Source: Oncomelania hupensis
Taxonomy: Eukaryota; Mollusca; Gastropoda; Littorinimorpha; Pomatiopsidae
Reading direction: 5' to 3'
Length of the DNA: 64,000 nucleotides
Assembly (NCBI GenBank): GCA_036898135.1
Contig: CM072525.1
Coordinates: forward strand, 25,919,059 to 25,983,058
Shown here: one piece after another, positions 18,795-29,233 of the stretch
How positions within the stretch are numbered: the first letter of the stretch is position 1
Layout of the letters: each line of letters opens with the position of its first letter
Notes under the pieces: generated by a model
Seen by the model: only the letters and a program-made list of their open reading frames with translations
Databases searched by the model: none
Told to the model about the DNA's origin: nothing
Position numbers and translations under genes: made by a program

Positions 18795-21700
18795 CTGCTG
18801 CCACTCGTAACCAAACCAACAGTTGCTACGTACCACCGCTGGGAGCACAAGGTTGCACGTTGAGCCAATTGTTAGCGGCCCATACTGACTGAAACCAACG
18901 TCATTACTGGACTACTAGATCCAAATCATATTTAACAGGACCATTAACATTAGCTTAAGACGTCATCATTATGATCAGTCATTATGATCAGTCATTATTA
19001 TCAGTCATTATCATCAGTAACATTAATAACAAATAATCCACCTCAAATGTTGAGCCTAGTTTAATCTTTGGCTGTTGATCAAAGGAGTGCATTGTGAGTG
19101 TTTATGTACTTGTAAACACGGTGTGGTCAAGAGACTCCATGCCAGACATTTTTATTGCTAGCTGAGGAGGGAAGGTTAACACATGATATACACTAGGTTG
19201 GGATCAAAGGTGCATGCCAGATCTATTATTGTAAGCTATAGCGAACTTTTTATGTAGTCGGGACCAGGTAGCAGATCTGTTTACTGCTAGCTGAAGAGGT
19301 ACGGTCAGCTAATAAGGTTTTATAATCTTTTAACCAGCAGTTGATATCCTTTCTTTAGGAATGTACATTTTAATAGGTGCTTGAAGTGTTGTTTTCATTG
19401 CTTAGGTATATTGTCCAATGTAATCATTTTGCATGCTATGATTATGTGTGGAAACAGCCCTTTATTATAGTGAATGTATTTGATTTGGTTCGTATTCTGT
19501 ATTCCATCTGTAATCCTATAATATATCTCTTTAAGAGAATGGGTTCATGTCCATTCTCGGTATATGTGTGTGATCTTGGGATGGTTTGTTTACCGGTCTG
19601 TTAGAGCAGATAACCGAGGGATTGATGAGCTAAGATAGCAGTTGTAAAGTTTTGTTTAACTTTGTGTCAGCGGGGGTTGTAGTGCCAGACTCGGTACCTT
19701 TATCGGTCCAGGAGTTCATGAGGTCAGCAGGTAGAATCAAAGAGGAATTGTAGAATTATATCTGCCTTTTAAATGTCCAGACCACCTAGGAAACAGGACA
19801 TCAACACCATGCGGGTTGTTATGCTTATCGTTTGTTTAAGTGCCTTACAGAAGGGGTCAGTTATTTAGTATAGATCTAAGTTATGACTCTAGTTTAGAGG
19901 AAGAGCTTAAAGGGACATTAGGAGATAGAAGTACCATCATGGATGGATCTCAAGGTTTGATTGACAGGAAAGAGGAGGGAATAGAGAGTTTTCAGAACCG
20001 AACTGCCCCTGGGAGGAAAAAAATAAGAACGGGTGCAGGTGAAGGATAGAAGAGAGAAAAGAAGGACGGTCCCGAGAGAAGATGTGTAGTTCAGTTAGAG
20101 TTAGTTAGTGTAGGGAAATAGACTATATGGAAGTAGGAGCTAGTGTGTGACAATGCCGTAGTCCTGAAAATGCGAGACTAATCCTAATAGAGAGATAGAA
20201 AGAGTCAGAGAGATAGAAAGAGTCAGAAAGAGAATATAGATTGAAAGATGACCAGAGAGAATAGAGAATAGAGAGTACTGCAGGTGTTCTAATGCTAATT
20301 CCTAAGTTTAATTCTGAGACTTAGTGTAAAGGTAGATCCTTATGGAAGTGAAGTGAACAAAGGCTTCGAAGATGAGGTAAGAACAAACTTCTTAAAACTT
20401 CCTTCTTTTGTTGGTTATATGTGCATGCCAATTTTATGTTTGATTATTGTAGTGTTTTGAGTATAGGTTATTAAATTCAGTCAAAATAGACGCACTCTGG
20501 AATTTAATGTTGTTTGTTTGATTAAATGGTAGTGTCTTTGGATGGCAATGAGACCTATTCTGTTTTGTATGTTTTAGAGACTATAATTATTTTGAGTTAA
20601 GGCCCGATTCCCGTCCAGATAGGAAAACAGTTTAGTTAGTCTAACTCTCACAAGTTAACGCACACAGCGATGCGTTACACTAGCTTAATCTTCAAAGCCG
20701 GTAGTGCATGGTTTTTGACGTCATATTCATCTGACTATGCACATCTCAAATTCTGTGTTAGCCTAAGCAAAAGCACCGTCTGCATGAATAGAGTGGTCTA
20801 GTGGCCTGCCTCAAGAGAGTGGTCTAACGCACTGGACTAGTTCTTCTTGCTTCTCCATTAATTCCAGCACTCCAAAATCAAATCGCCTGAGACCACAATC
20901 CTGGTAAATAATATCACATTGATCTTTATCTCAAAATAGAAATTTTTTAAATTTAATAAATTAGGAATTCAGAAGATGTGTTTGTTGCAAAGTTTGCAGA
21001 AAAAAAACCATTGGGGGCTAATATGGTGCAAAATGTGAATGACCGTGGAGCTGTTTTGGTGATATGTTGCTAACTACCTTACATAATTACCGAGAAATAG
21101 CCATTGCCCTTCTTGCCCCTTTTCGGCGTCCAATTACTCCACCTTATTCTCAGTCTCATGGGATGTACTTACCTGTCCGTTGTAGGTGAGATGGTACCAG
21201 GTGTAGCCGTCAGCAGCCTGCTGCTGGCCGTCATAGGGCATACACGTGCCGGCACTAACGGTGGTGACCACACTGTGGCTACGCACATGCAGCGCCTCTG
21301 TTGCACATGCGCAATCGGTGGCCTTAGCACAAGGTTTCACGTTGAGCCATTTGTTAGCGGCCCATACTGACTGAAACCAACGTCATTACTGGAGTACTAG
21401 ATCCAAGTCATATTTAACAGGAACATAACATTAGCGTAAGACGTCATCATTAACATCAGTCACTATCATCAGTCATTATCATCAGTCATTATCATTAGTC
21501 ATTATGATCAGTCATTATTATCAGTCATTATCATCAGTAATATTAACAACAAATAATCCACCTCAAACTTTGAGCCTAGTGTAACCTTTGGCTTGTGATC
21601 AAAGGAGTGCATTGTGAATGTTTATGTACTTGTAAACACGGTGTGGTCAAGAGACTCCATGCCAGACATTTTTATTGCCGATTCTCGTCCAGATAGGAAA

Positions 21701-24700
21701 ACAGTTAGTCTAACTCTCACAAGTTAAGCGCACAGCGACGCGTTACACTAGCTTAATCTTCAAAGCGGGTAGTGCATGGTTTTTGACGTCATATTCATCT
21801 GACTATGACATCTCAAATTCTGTGTTAGCCTAAGTAAAAGCACCTTCTGCATGAAGGAGAGTGGTCTAGTGGCCTGTTTTGAAAGAATGGTTTAACAAAT
21901 TGGACTAGTTCTTCTTGCTTCTCCATTAATTCCAGCACTCCAAAAACAAATCGCCTGAGACCACAATCCTGGTAAATAATATCACATCGATCTTTATCTA
22001 AAAGAGACCTTTTTTTAATTTAATAAATTTGGAATTCAGAAGATTTGTTTGTTGCAAAGTTTGCAGAAAAAAAACATTTGGGGCTAATATGGTGCAAAAT
22101 GTGAATGACCGTGGAGCTGTTTTGGTAACTACCTTACATAATTACCGAGAAATAGCCATTGCCCTTCTTGCCCCTTTTCGGCGTCCAATTACTCCACCTT
22201 ATTCTCAGTCTCATGGGATGTACTTACCTGTCCGTTGTAGGTGAGATGGTACCAGGTGTAGCCGTCGGCAGCCTGCTGCTGGCCGTCATAGGGCATACAC
22301 GTGCCGGCACTAACGGTGGTGACCACACTGTGGCTCAATCCAGGCCCGCTACGCACGTGCAGCGCGTCTGTTGCACATGCGCAATCGGTGGCCTTAGCAC
22401 AAGGTTTCACGTTGAGCCATTTGTTAGCGGCCCATACTGACTGAAACCAACGTCATTACTGGAGTACTAGATCCAAGTCATATTTAACAGCAACATTAAC
22501 ATTAGCGTAAGACGTCATCATTATCATCAGTCACTATCATCAGTCATTATCATCAGTCATTATGATCAGTCATTATTATCAGTCATTATCATCAGTAACA
22601 TTAACAAAAAATAATCCACCTCAAACTTTGAGCCTAGTGTAACCTTTGGCTGGTGATCAAAGGAGTTCATTGTGAACGTTTATGTACTTGTAAACACGGT
22701 CAAGAGACTCCATGCCAGACATTTTTATTGCCGATTCCCGTCCAGATAGGAAAACAGTTAGTCTAACTCTCACAAGTTAAGCACACAGCGACACGTTACA
22801 CTAGCTTAATCTTCAAAGCGGGTAGTGCATGGTTTTTGACGTCATATTCATCTGACTATGCACATCTCAAATTCTGTGTTAGCCTAAGTAAAAGCACCTT
22901 CTGCATGAAGGAGAGTGGTCTAGTGGCCTGTCTCGAAAGAATGGTTTAACGAATTGGACTAGTTCTTCTTGCTTCTTCATTAATTCCAGCACTCCAAAAA
23001 CAAATCGCCTGAGACCACAATCCTGGTAAATAATTTCACATTGATCTTTATGTAAAAGAGACCAGTTTTTAATGTAATAAATTTTGAATTCAGAAGATGT
23101 GTTTGTTGCAAAGTTTGCAGAAAAAAACCATTTGGGGCTAATATGGTGCAAAATGTGAATGACCGTGGAGCTGTTTTGCTAACTACCTTACATAATTACC
23201 GAGAAATAGCCATTGCCCTTCTTGCCCCTTTTCGGCGTCCAATTACTCCACCTTATTCTCAGTCTCATGGGATGTACTTACCTGTCCGTTGTAGGTGAGA
23301 TGGTACCAGGTGTAGCCGTCAGCAGCCTGCTGCTGGCCGTCATAGGGCATACACGTGCCGGCACTAACGGTGGTGACCACACTGTGGCTCAATCCAGGCC
23401 CGCTACGCACGTGCAGCGCATCTGTCGCACATGCGCAGTCAGAGGCCTTAGCACTTCCGGTGAAGCAGACGAGCGCCGCAATTGCGGCAAAGATGGCAGC
23501 CTGTGGTTGAAATGATAATTCCAAGAAACTTATAACTTGAAAATATTTGGCAAACAGATGTTTGAACATGTTATTAAACGACAATTCCTGCGTGTTCTGT
23601 ATGAAAACTCCTAGTGCGGTTGTGTAAGCTCTCTCTATATAGATCAATAGATGTGTGCTTCATTCTTCCACAACCCTTTACCGTTAGAGAGTGTCTGCAT
23701 CATAGTGTTCTAGTCTAGATTTAAACTAATTTAATCAATCGAATGCCTTACATCAACTATACTGAATAACTATGACAATCATACAATTCCGTACTCTGCA
23801 TTACTTTGAAAGTGAAATAGTACTAGGTATGATTGCCTCAGTAATGAAACCGAACAACAGAAACTTCCATGACTGAAGACTCAGATTTTATGTCACATTT
23901 TTTGCGCAGTAAGATATAAGATGGTGTGAAGTAATTTACACATACAAAGCAACCACAAATAATGGTGGTTAATATAACAGTCAAAATCAATCAACAAAAA
24001 TAATTACCCACACGCAGACGCGCACGTAACCACCCATCCACACACACACACCCATAATTCCTTGGCTTAATTTTTTTCAAGTTCTCTCTCGGTGCATTTA
24101 CACGCACGCACGCACCCACACACACACACAGACACACACACACACATGCGCGCACACACACACACACACACACCATACTCGATCACAAACACGCGCTCAC
24201 ATGCACACAAGGCGTGAGGTGAAGGGGCGGAGACTGTTGATAGATAAATACTAACATATTGGAAAATAGATTAGGGGATCAATATCACAGTATTGGTGTG
24301 ATTTATTGTGATTGAGCTCAAAGCGATGATTCTCGTGCAGGTGTTCTGTGCCATTCATTTTAACGTTATCGTTACTTGGCAGTGAGATATGGATTATACT
24401 TGATTAAGAAGGCTGGAAACCTGTGACTAACTTTAAGGTAAGGTATCTGCTTGGTTTAGATATGTTTGTTCCTGTTGAGTTGCTGTGTAAATCTGTTGTG
24501 ATTGATTTATTGATTGATTTATTGTTGCTTTAGGTCCAGCGGACTCCCCCGAGCCAAATCAGGACCGGACAACCCCCGATCCGCATAAAAGATCTGCTGA
24601 AACAACCCCAGTGGGAAAATTGAATGCCCTCCACCGGCCAGTCACTTTACAATAAAGACATCCCACGCGGGGGACGGCTGAGGGTTGACCTCAACTACGC

Positions 24701-26612
24701 GAACACCCCGGTTACAAAAACAAAATAGAATACAAACATCATTATAAATCATCAACCAAACACATACATATAAAATGCCTATAGTGCTAAATAGTACATT
24801 CATAGGAAGCCCTAGTGACCACCCGGCAGAAAGCGTCCAACACTCCCAAGCTGATCCAACAGACCTCATACACAAACAAGGAGTCTTGTCCAGGAAGAGT
24901 TTTCAAGAAAAAAGGTAGGTCATTGATCTAGCGAAGAAGAAGATAGTATAGCAGAGTGAAGGACAGAGCAGGAATAGGAAAGAGTAAATGAGGAAGACAG
25001 CGACAGTGGGAATTTAAAGCACTAAATTTCCATAAAGTGGGGATACTATTTATACTGAAAACCCCCGGCACTCCAACGGGGGTACTGTTGCCGCAGTGAA
25101 GCGTCTTGCCTATAAAGGAAAGACAGGTTTTCAACTGTGGCTTTCACTGTTCCCTTTATAGGTTTGAACAATCTACAGTGGCAAGATTGCTCATGACCCC
25201 AAGGGGTTCTGTTGTGATTACTGGTTGCGTTGCTGTATTGCTGCAGTGTCATAACTAATATGCGTGTTAATAGGCCTACGCATTGTAATCATTGCAAGTT
25301 GTGATAGGTGACATGGCGTGTGCACTGAGGGAGGGACGTGGTCATTGCAATAATTATTGTAAGGGTGGAGGTGGAAAGTGAGGATAATACTTAAGCATTC
25401 ATTAAATCTGTTACAATCATGTATCCCCACATTTTAGACTTACATTTGAACAATAATAAAAATGTGAATAAGAAAGAGACGGTGAACTATTTGGATAATA
25501 AAAGCAAAGGCAATGAATAAAAAAATAATAAAAAATAAAAAATTATACACCGTGGAAAGCTGATACAATGTTATATACTGATATGAGCCAAATAACATAC
25601 CAACTGAGAACTATACCTTCGTTATTGCACACACACAAATAACAAAGGCCAATAAGAACGTGCAGTAAAGATTTTGCATTTAAATCCGTTACATTCGATC
25701 GTCAGTTCGCATCGTGGGAACTGCTAACACAGACCAACACTAGAATTGCGTTCATTTGTTTGTAAACTGAGTTTTTCTTTTTAAAATTCAGGCAACTCAA
25801 TGTGTAGCGACAGCCACAAGGTGAAAATCTGACGGAGAACAGGGTATGAGAGTATACACCGAGGTCTACACTAAGCATGCACGCATTCTGTCGCACGAAC
25901 TTTAAAGATCCTGACGCTCATGTCCTAGACGGGTGAGTGCCAGCTACACAAATACACCCAGCAGGCACTAGGTCCCGTCTCCCATCCCCCCCCACCCACC
26001 CCCCTTTCCGTACTTAGGTTGGTGCTCAGTTGTCTGGGCGCGGGAGTCAGACGATGCGCCCAAGGGTAGCAAGTGTTCGGCTCTAGCGCCTTGAGTTAGA
26101 TCCTGTATCGGCCAGTGACCTTGAGCAGCTCTTGAGCTGGCGCTATGTAAGAACGATATAAGAACGATAAAAATACGACTCTCATTATGGTCACGATTAG
26201 GGTTTAAGGTAACTATGTTTAGATTACTGAAATGACTCTTCCGGCGGGATTCTGTCGTTTTCACCTCATTAGGCCTTAAGTTCCAATACAAACTTGCATA
26301 CGTTTGATACTGAATATACAGTAGACCTATAATACCTAATTCAGTGTATCTCTGAGATGACTACTTACCATTGTCCAGCTTGCAAGTTTGTATTGGAACT
26401 TACAGATCTAATGAGTTAAAAACGACAGAATCCTTACGGAAGAAGCATTTTAATTAGATTACTGAGTGAAATGCTTCTTCCGTCGGAATTCTGTCGTTTT
26501 CACCTCATTAGGCCTGCAAGTTCCAATACAATCATGCATACGTTTGATACTGAAATATACAGTAGACCTATAATACTTAATTCAGTATATCTCTCAGCTG
26601 ACTACTTACCAT
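14923..26612 (-). CDS. LYG: g-type lysozyme gene 1, secreted, with three SH3b domains (whole gene)
   Basis: Predicted secreted muramidase hydrolysing peptidoglycan. Ten coding exons join in frame: 26610-26612 (ATG only), 23282-23500, 22228-22440, 21173-21370, 18834-18888, 17796-17864, 17571-17660, 17028-17140, 16570-16720 and 14923-15062. They total 1,251 nt (416 aa plus TAA) with GT-AG borders and matching phases throughout. Order of domains: signal peptide (about residues 1-19), three SH3b modules (RSGPG, WYHLTYNGQ), a Gly-rich linker, then the lysozyme fold. Catalytic residues by goose numbering are present: Glu73 in IASRET, Asp86 in MWDHNGYG and Asp97 in LQCD. Family marks include CYGDINHL, KFPTWPVERQVQ, AAYNTG and HDYSNDV. 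SH3b domains commonly bind cell walls; their role here is inferred. The first exon is the least certain part. Confidence 0.88.
15451..15622 (+). repeat. (ATC)n microsatellite cluster
   Basis: Two ATC runs (about 15,453-15,536 and 15,570-15,622) with interruptions, flanked by CTT/TTG runs to about 15,750, in the last intron of lysozyme gene 1. ORFs of poly-Asp or poly-His across it are artefacts. Confidence 0.95.
15765..16376 (+). mobile_element. Retroposon family S (SINE-like), copy 1
   Basis: It matches the TSD-bounded copy at 30616-31196, from the G-rich start and agtataaatagtatccccac to gtccgctagaccctgtaagc. It lies in the last intron of lysozyme gene 1 in the opposite orientation to the gene. 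No conserved ORF is seen. Confidence 0.8.
16513..16557 (+). repeat. (GAT)n microsatellite beside a lysozyme donor site
   Basis: About 15 GAT units end 12 bp from the donor-side border of exon 9. A matching GAT tract sits at the same place in gene 2 (35407-35478). Confidence 0.95.
16570..16720 (-). CDS. LYG: Lysozyme gene 1 exon 9
   Basis: It begins CDLHTSGLPCRDCPPKSCCH and ends MKTKFPTWPVERQVQ, phase 0 to 1. The leading CD supplies the second acidic residue. A GAT microsatellite lies only about 12 bp past the donor. Confidence 0.93.
17028..17140 (-). CDS. LYG: Lysozyme gene 1 exon 8: catalytic Glu and Asp
   Basis: It encodes IEASIIGAIASRETGGGAF with the catalytic Glu, then DGLGMWDHNGYGILQ, phase 1 to 0. 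Gene 2 has M in place of L before the final Q. Confidence 0.93.
17571..17660 (-). CDS. LYG: Lysozyme gene 1 exon 7
   Basis: 30 codons including VAQSHSDLAAHYSHLAELK and TCMDQVAQHN, phase 1 to 1, donor GTAAGT. It aligns codon for codon with gene 2 exon 4. Confidence 0.92.
17796..17864 (-). CDS. LYG: Lysozyme gene 1 exon 6: start of catalytic domain
   Basis: It encodes GGTGGTSCYGDINHLQPSGK and a short Gly/Ser tail, phase 1 to 1. CYGDI is the N-terminal signature of g-type lysozymes. Confidence 0.9.
17870..18020 (+). repeat. Imperfect (ATC)n-rich tract
   Basis: ATC/AGC-rich degenerate triplets directly upstream, in gene direction, of lysozyme exon 6, ending in about ten perfect ATC units. Confidence 0.85.
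18185..18606 (+). mobile_element. Probable CR1-like LINE 3' UTR fragment
   Basis: TG-rich noncoding sequence ends in gaaataaattgt and a TCTTATG triplet repeat (18,585-18,606), like the tail of the LINE at 39087-40800. Flanking pieces match repeat family C (gctgctcaaggcgctgg to the left, tacaggatctaactcaag to the right), so it appears inserted into such a copy. Confidence 0.5.
18637..18792 (+). repeat. (ATC)n microsatellite
   Basis: About 51 triplets with a single tta/ttatc interruption, located about 40 bp beyond the donor of lysozyme exon 5. Confidence 0.97.
18834..18888 (-). CDS. LYG: Lysozyme gene 1 exon 5: last strand of SH3b 3 and linker
   Basis: It encodes SVWAANNWLNVQPCAPSG plus one base, phase 0 to 1, with donor GTACGT. 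It is the unduplicated ancestor of the heads of exons 3 and 4. Confidence 0.85.
19085..20690 (+). repeat. Dispersed repeat B, long copy (possible LTR or non-autonomous element)
   Basis: About 1.6 kb runs from tgtgagtgtttatgtacttg to cacagcgatgcgttaca, both ends shared with the internally deleted copies at 21,614-21,745 and 22,672-22,800 and with fragments at 1,950 and 14,490. It has TG...CA-like ends but no clear target duplication and no ORF with homology. Class uncertain. Confidence 0.65.
21173..21370 (-). CDS. LYG: Lysozyme gene 1 exon 4: end of SH3b 2 fused to SH3b 3
   Basis: 66 codons, phase 0 to 0. It is nearly identical to exon 3 but lacks 15 bp, so HVRSGPGLSHSVV becomes HVRSHSVV. The frame is kept while the RSGPG loop typical of SH3b domains is lost. 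Confidence 0.9.
21614..21745 (+). repeat. Dispersed repeat B, internally deleted copy
   Basis: About 130 bp joins the first about 65 bp of repeat B (tacttgtaaacacggtgtgg...) to its last about 70 bp (cagataggaaaacagttag...), omitting about 1.45 kb present at 19,085-20,690. Confidence 0.85.
22228..22440 (-). CDS. LYG: Lysozyme gene 1 exon 3: end of SH3b 1 fused to SH3b 2
   Basis: 71 codons, phase 0 to 0. It begins SVWAANKWLNVKPC, the C-terminal strand of the preceding SH3b, then AKATDCACATDALHV and a complete second SH3b core. The exon is a hybrid of an exon-5-like head and an exon-2-like body, joined at the shared pentamer GTGCT. Confidence 0.9.
22672..22800 (+). repeat. Dispersed repeat B, internally deleted copy
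   Basis: It has the same deletion junction (tttttattgccgattc) as the copy at 21,614, showing the deleted form existed before the latest tandem duplication. Confidence 0.85.
23282..23500 (-). CDS. LYG: Lysozyme gene 1 exon 2: signal peptide and most of SH3b domain 1
   Basis: 73 codons, phase 0 to 0. The hydrophobic AAIFAAIAALVCFTGSAKA is followed by SDCACATDALHV and the SH3b core RSGPGLSHSVVTTVSAG. It ends ...WYHLTYNGQ at the donor GTAAGTA. The last strand of the SH3b domain is in the next exon. Confidence 0.9.
24110..24171 (+). repeat. (CA)n microsatellite
   Basis: Imperfect CA repeats mixed with GCAC in lysozyme gene 1 intron 1. Confidence 0.9.
24500..25084 (-). mobile_element. Retroposon family S, copy 2
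   Basis: Reverse-orientation copy in intron 1 of lysozyme gene 1. It runs from gtccagcggactc at the 3' side (preceded by a TTGAT-type tail) to cactccaacgggggta at the 5' side, and shares gggatactatttatactg with the other copies. Confidence 0.82.
25085..25895. other. Intronic spacer
   Basis: AT-rich sequence in intron 1 of lysozyme gene 1. I see no gene or classified repeat. Confidence 0.4.
25895..26150 (-). repeat. Repeat family C copy (SINE-core-like)
   Basis: It shares aagatcctgacgctca, the phrase tgagtgccag and ctcaagagctgctcaagg-type text (reverse orientation) with copies at 32,050 and 35,815. Confidence 0.65.
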
Positions 26613-26625
26613 GTTGTATTGTCCA
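26210..26625. repeat. Tandem duplication of about 241 bp around the first lysozyme exon
   Basis: Two adjacent copies (about 26,214-26,385 and 26,452-26,625) share ctgtcgttttcacctcatta, acagtagacctataatac and gactacttaccat. The second copy holds the likely exon 1 of lysozyme gene 1. Confidence 0.85.
26610..26612 (-). CDS. LYG: Lysozyme gene 1 exon 1 (initiator ATG at the exon end)
   Basis: The ATG is immediately followed by the donor GTAAGTAG (26602-26609), phase 0, as in gene 2 at 47896. The leader shares the block cagcttatctc (26669-26679, plus strand) with gene 2 (47955-47965). A near-copy of ATG plus donor at 26361-26371 lacks the leader block. Confidence 0.55.
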
Positions 26626-26668
26626 ACTTGGAAAGTTTCTAGTAAAGACCAGCAGCAAAGGTATGTTA

Positions 26669-26700
26669 CAGCTTATCTCCAGCGTCTTACCTTTATATGG
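26669..26700 (-). promoter_or_regulatory. Putative core promoter of lysozyme gene 1
   Basis: On the minus strand a TATA-like CCATATAAAG (26691-26700) lies 12-30 bp upstream of a leader block (GAGATAAGCTG) that is also found at the matching place upstream of gene 2. The start of transcription would fall around that block. Inference from sequence only. Confidence 0.45.
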
Positions 26701-26719
26701 TGAATTCATATAATGCTTA

Positions 26720-27280
26720 CTTACATCGTTCTGGTGAAATCAGCTCTGCCGTGCGATGACAAAGTAAAGCAAGTCCAGTACAGCTACTTTCGAGAAAATC
26801 ACCTTTTTCTGTTTTGATTTGATTTCTCAGATTATATTCTGCTGTTTTGTGAAGTAAACACATCCAGAACATCGCACTACGTTTGCCCATGGTTGCTTTC
26901 AATAATTGGTTACGTGGTTTTCTGTTTTTGAAGAATTTTATGGACATACTTCATTCTGCCATCTTTTTCTTTAAATAAAACATTGTTAAATAAATTGGCA
27001 GAACAGTGTAAGTGGGACTTGCTCTGTTCTGCCATATAATAAGGAAAACGTATTGTTAAAAAATAATACAAATCGAAGTAAGTGGACTTGCTTTTGTTTG
27101 CCAACTTATTTGAAAGGAAAGATGGGGAAAAAAAAGTCGAACTAATAAAAATGGATTTGCATTATTCTGCAAATTATTTTGTTAAAACTCTGAGCAAACT
27201 ATATGCACGAGCTGTTTCTTGAATACAATCTATTCTGACCATCTGTTTAGTTTTATAGTGTTTGTTGTTAGTTCCCAAAC
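26720..27280. other. Unassigned AT-rich sequence
   Basis: Loosely repeated phrases (acttgctctgttctgccata, gtggacttgctttt) recur here and at about 30,190-30,300. No gene seen. Confidence 0.4.
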
Positions 27281-27680
27281 TGTAAACCTCTGGAAATATT
27301 GTTTTTGGCTTTGTCCGTCCGTCCGGAGGTGACACTTGCGCACTTCTCTCTTAAAGCAATGGACGGATTTCTTTTAAACTTTGTATTTAGTTAGGAAATA
27401 GATAGCAGGTGACGTCATCATGTTGGCCTCATTTTTGTTCAACTGGATGGATTTGAATCAAGTCTGGTATACACTTAGGCTTTACATGTGCCTCCAAGAT
27501 AAAAACCAAACTTATGCAAATCAATTGACGCAATTATCGTGACGTCTTTGGGGGAGTGGGAAGGGTTAATAAGAATTTTTTTTAAATTATAGATGCCTGA
27601 GCCTAAAACGAAACTATGGTATATTGAGTGACGTAATCGTGGTGACGTCATATTTAAACACAAAAATGAAGCTCTTTTCT
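27280..27680 (-). repeat. Dispersed repeat D
   Basis: It shares gtccgtccgtccgg, cgcacttctctc and tatgcaaatc-type phrases with 37,900-38,270, 38,580-38,790 and 41,372-41,610, in opposite orientation. It is an unclassified noncoding repeat. Confidence 0.55.
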
Positions 27681-29197
27681 CTTTTTATAAATATCAGATG
27701 TATTGTTTACATATTACATTAATGTTATATTTTTAACTTAACAAAAAATATATTTTATGTTAAGTTGTTTTTAATATTGGAAGTGATAGGCATTCACTTA
27801 TTTGGCAACGCATACTTTTTTTTTTAAGAATAATAATACACACTGAGGAGATTTTTTGAATTACTTGTTACAATAGGGGACTGGTTTTTCCTATGTTTGT
27901 GTATATGTGTACGTGTGTTTATGTGAAAAGAGAGACGGAAAAGAATGAGCAGCAGGAGCGCTAATAGGAGTATGCAGAGAAAGTAATATTGAACAGAAAC
28001 CGCTGGGTGCAAAGTAAAAGAATATTAAAATATATAATGAAAGAAAGAAAATAAATATAGGAAGTAAAGAAAGAAACCAACCAACCAAACAATAACGATG
28101 CAAATGATTAAACAAGGGAATACTTTATTTCACGAGGTTCGATTGTAACGTGCTCCTGCAGAGACTTACAGAGCTCAGGCATGCATTGTTATTGACTGAA
28201 TGGAATAAAGTCACTGACCAATCCACACAGACTAGCAATAATAATACTCTGTTTTTCTTCTTTTCCAATTGTAGCAAATAGTTTCCTGCTTGTGTGGTCA
28301 AGACTCCAATATTTTCAGGTTTCAGGTTTTCAGCCTTTTCTGTCTTGTTCAGCAAGTGTTTCATAACATTTTTTTTTCTACAAGCACAAGGTGGAAGGAG
28401 TGGATTCTTCTCGCGATCTCGATTCAACCTGTCTTTCTGCGACCTCATTCTCCTTTTCCGTGATACAATACAACACAATCGTTATTACCCCCAAAAGGAA
28501 TAACAGCAAGCGCAGAATCACATTTTAAATTTATATACATTAAGAATACACACACCAGACTTTATCTTTCCTGTCGTTCTTGTTATTCTTTATTTCTCCG
28601 GTTCGCGCACTGAGCATTCGACAATGGATGGAGACATGTGCGTTATAAATGGACATCATCATCATACGCAATATTCACATTTTAAAGTCATATACATTAA
28701 GAATTCACAATAATCCGCTTTCATCTACAGCACTCTAATCGAAAAACCTTATTCCAACGTTCTCCCTCTTTCTTCTATACACAGACACAGACACACCCAC
28801 ACAGACACGCACACACACACACACACATACACACACCTACACACACCCACACACACACACACACACCACAGCTGAGCGAGCTCAGCAGCTGCACGTGTCG
28901 CTATGAAAGGGTATGACAAAGCATATCATATTGTCACAAGAAAACAAAATTCCATATCACAGTTAAGTATCACAATGATTATTTCTATAGATAAAAATGT
29001 AAACATAATAAAACTCACATTTGAAACACACATGCACTCTCTCGCACATTACAGTACTTTACAATCAAAACAGTAAAGCTTACATCCAATAAAACCAAAA
29101 TCAATGTTAAGGGTGATTATAAAAACCCTATATCCTAAACCTAGATAGAAGAGGAAAAAAAAAGTGTAAACCACACAAACACACGCACGCGCGCGCA

Positions 29198-29233
<36 letters not shown>

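Larger units (their letters stand above)
18844..23454 (-). repeat. Tandem duplication array creating extra SH3b exons
   Basis: The pentamer agcac (plus strand) marks each junction at 18844, 21326, 22396 and 23450. Units 22396-23449 (1,054 bp) and 21326-22395 (1,070 bp) are nearly identical across exon and intron. The third unit, 18844-21325, carries the same flanks but a much longer repeat B insert. The hybrid exons arise at the pentamer. Confidence 0.9.

Noticed and set aside
18603..18868. Long poly-Asp, poly-Ser and poly-Met ORFs over ATC/GAT tracts (also at 15,322, 16,424, 35,312 and 45,399)
   Set aside because: They are translations of triplet microsatellites in different frames and have no flanking domain.
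19085..20690. Annotation of repeat B as a definite solo LTR
   Set aside because: Its ends look like TG...CA, but homology of the 1,950 copy extends beyond the left end and no target duplication is visible, so the class is left open.
21104..23515. Three plus-strand ORFs beginning MPFLPLFGVQLLHLIL
   Set aside because: They are antisense shadows of the duplicated SH3b exons and their donor-side introns on the minus strand.
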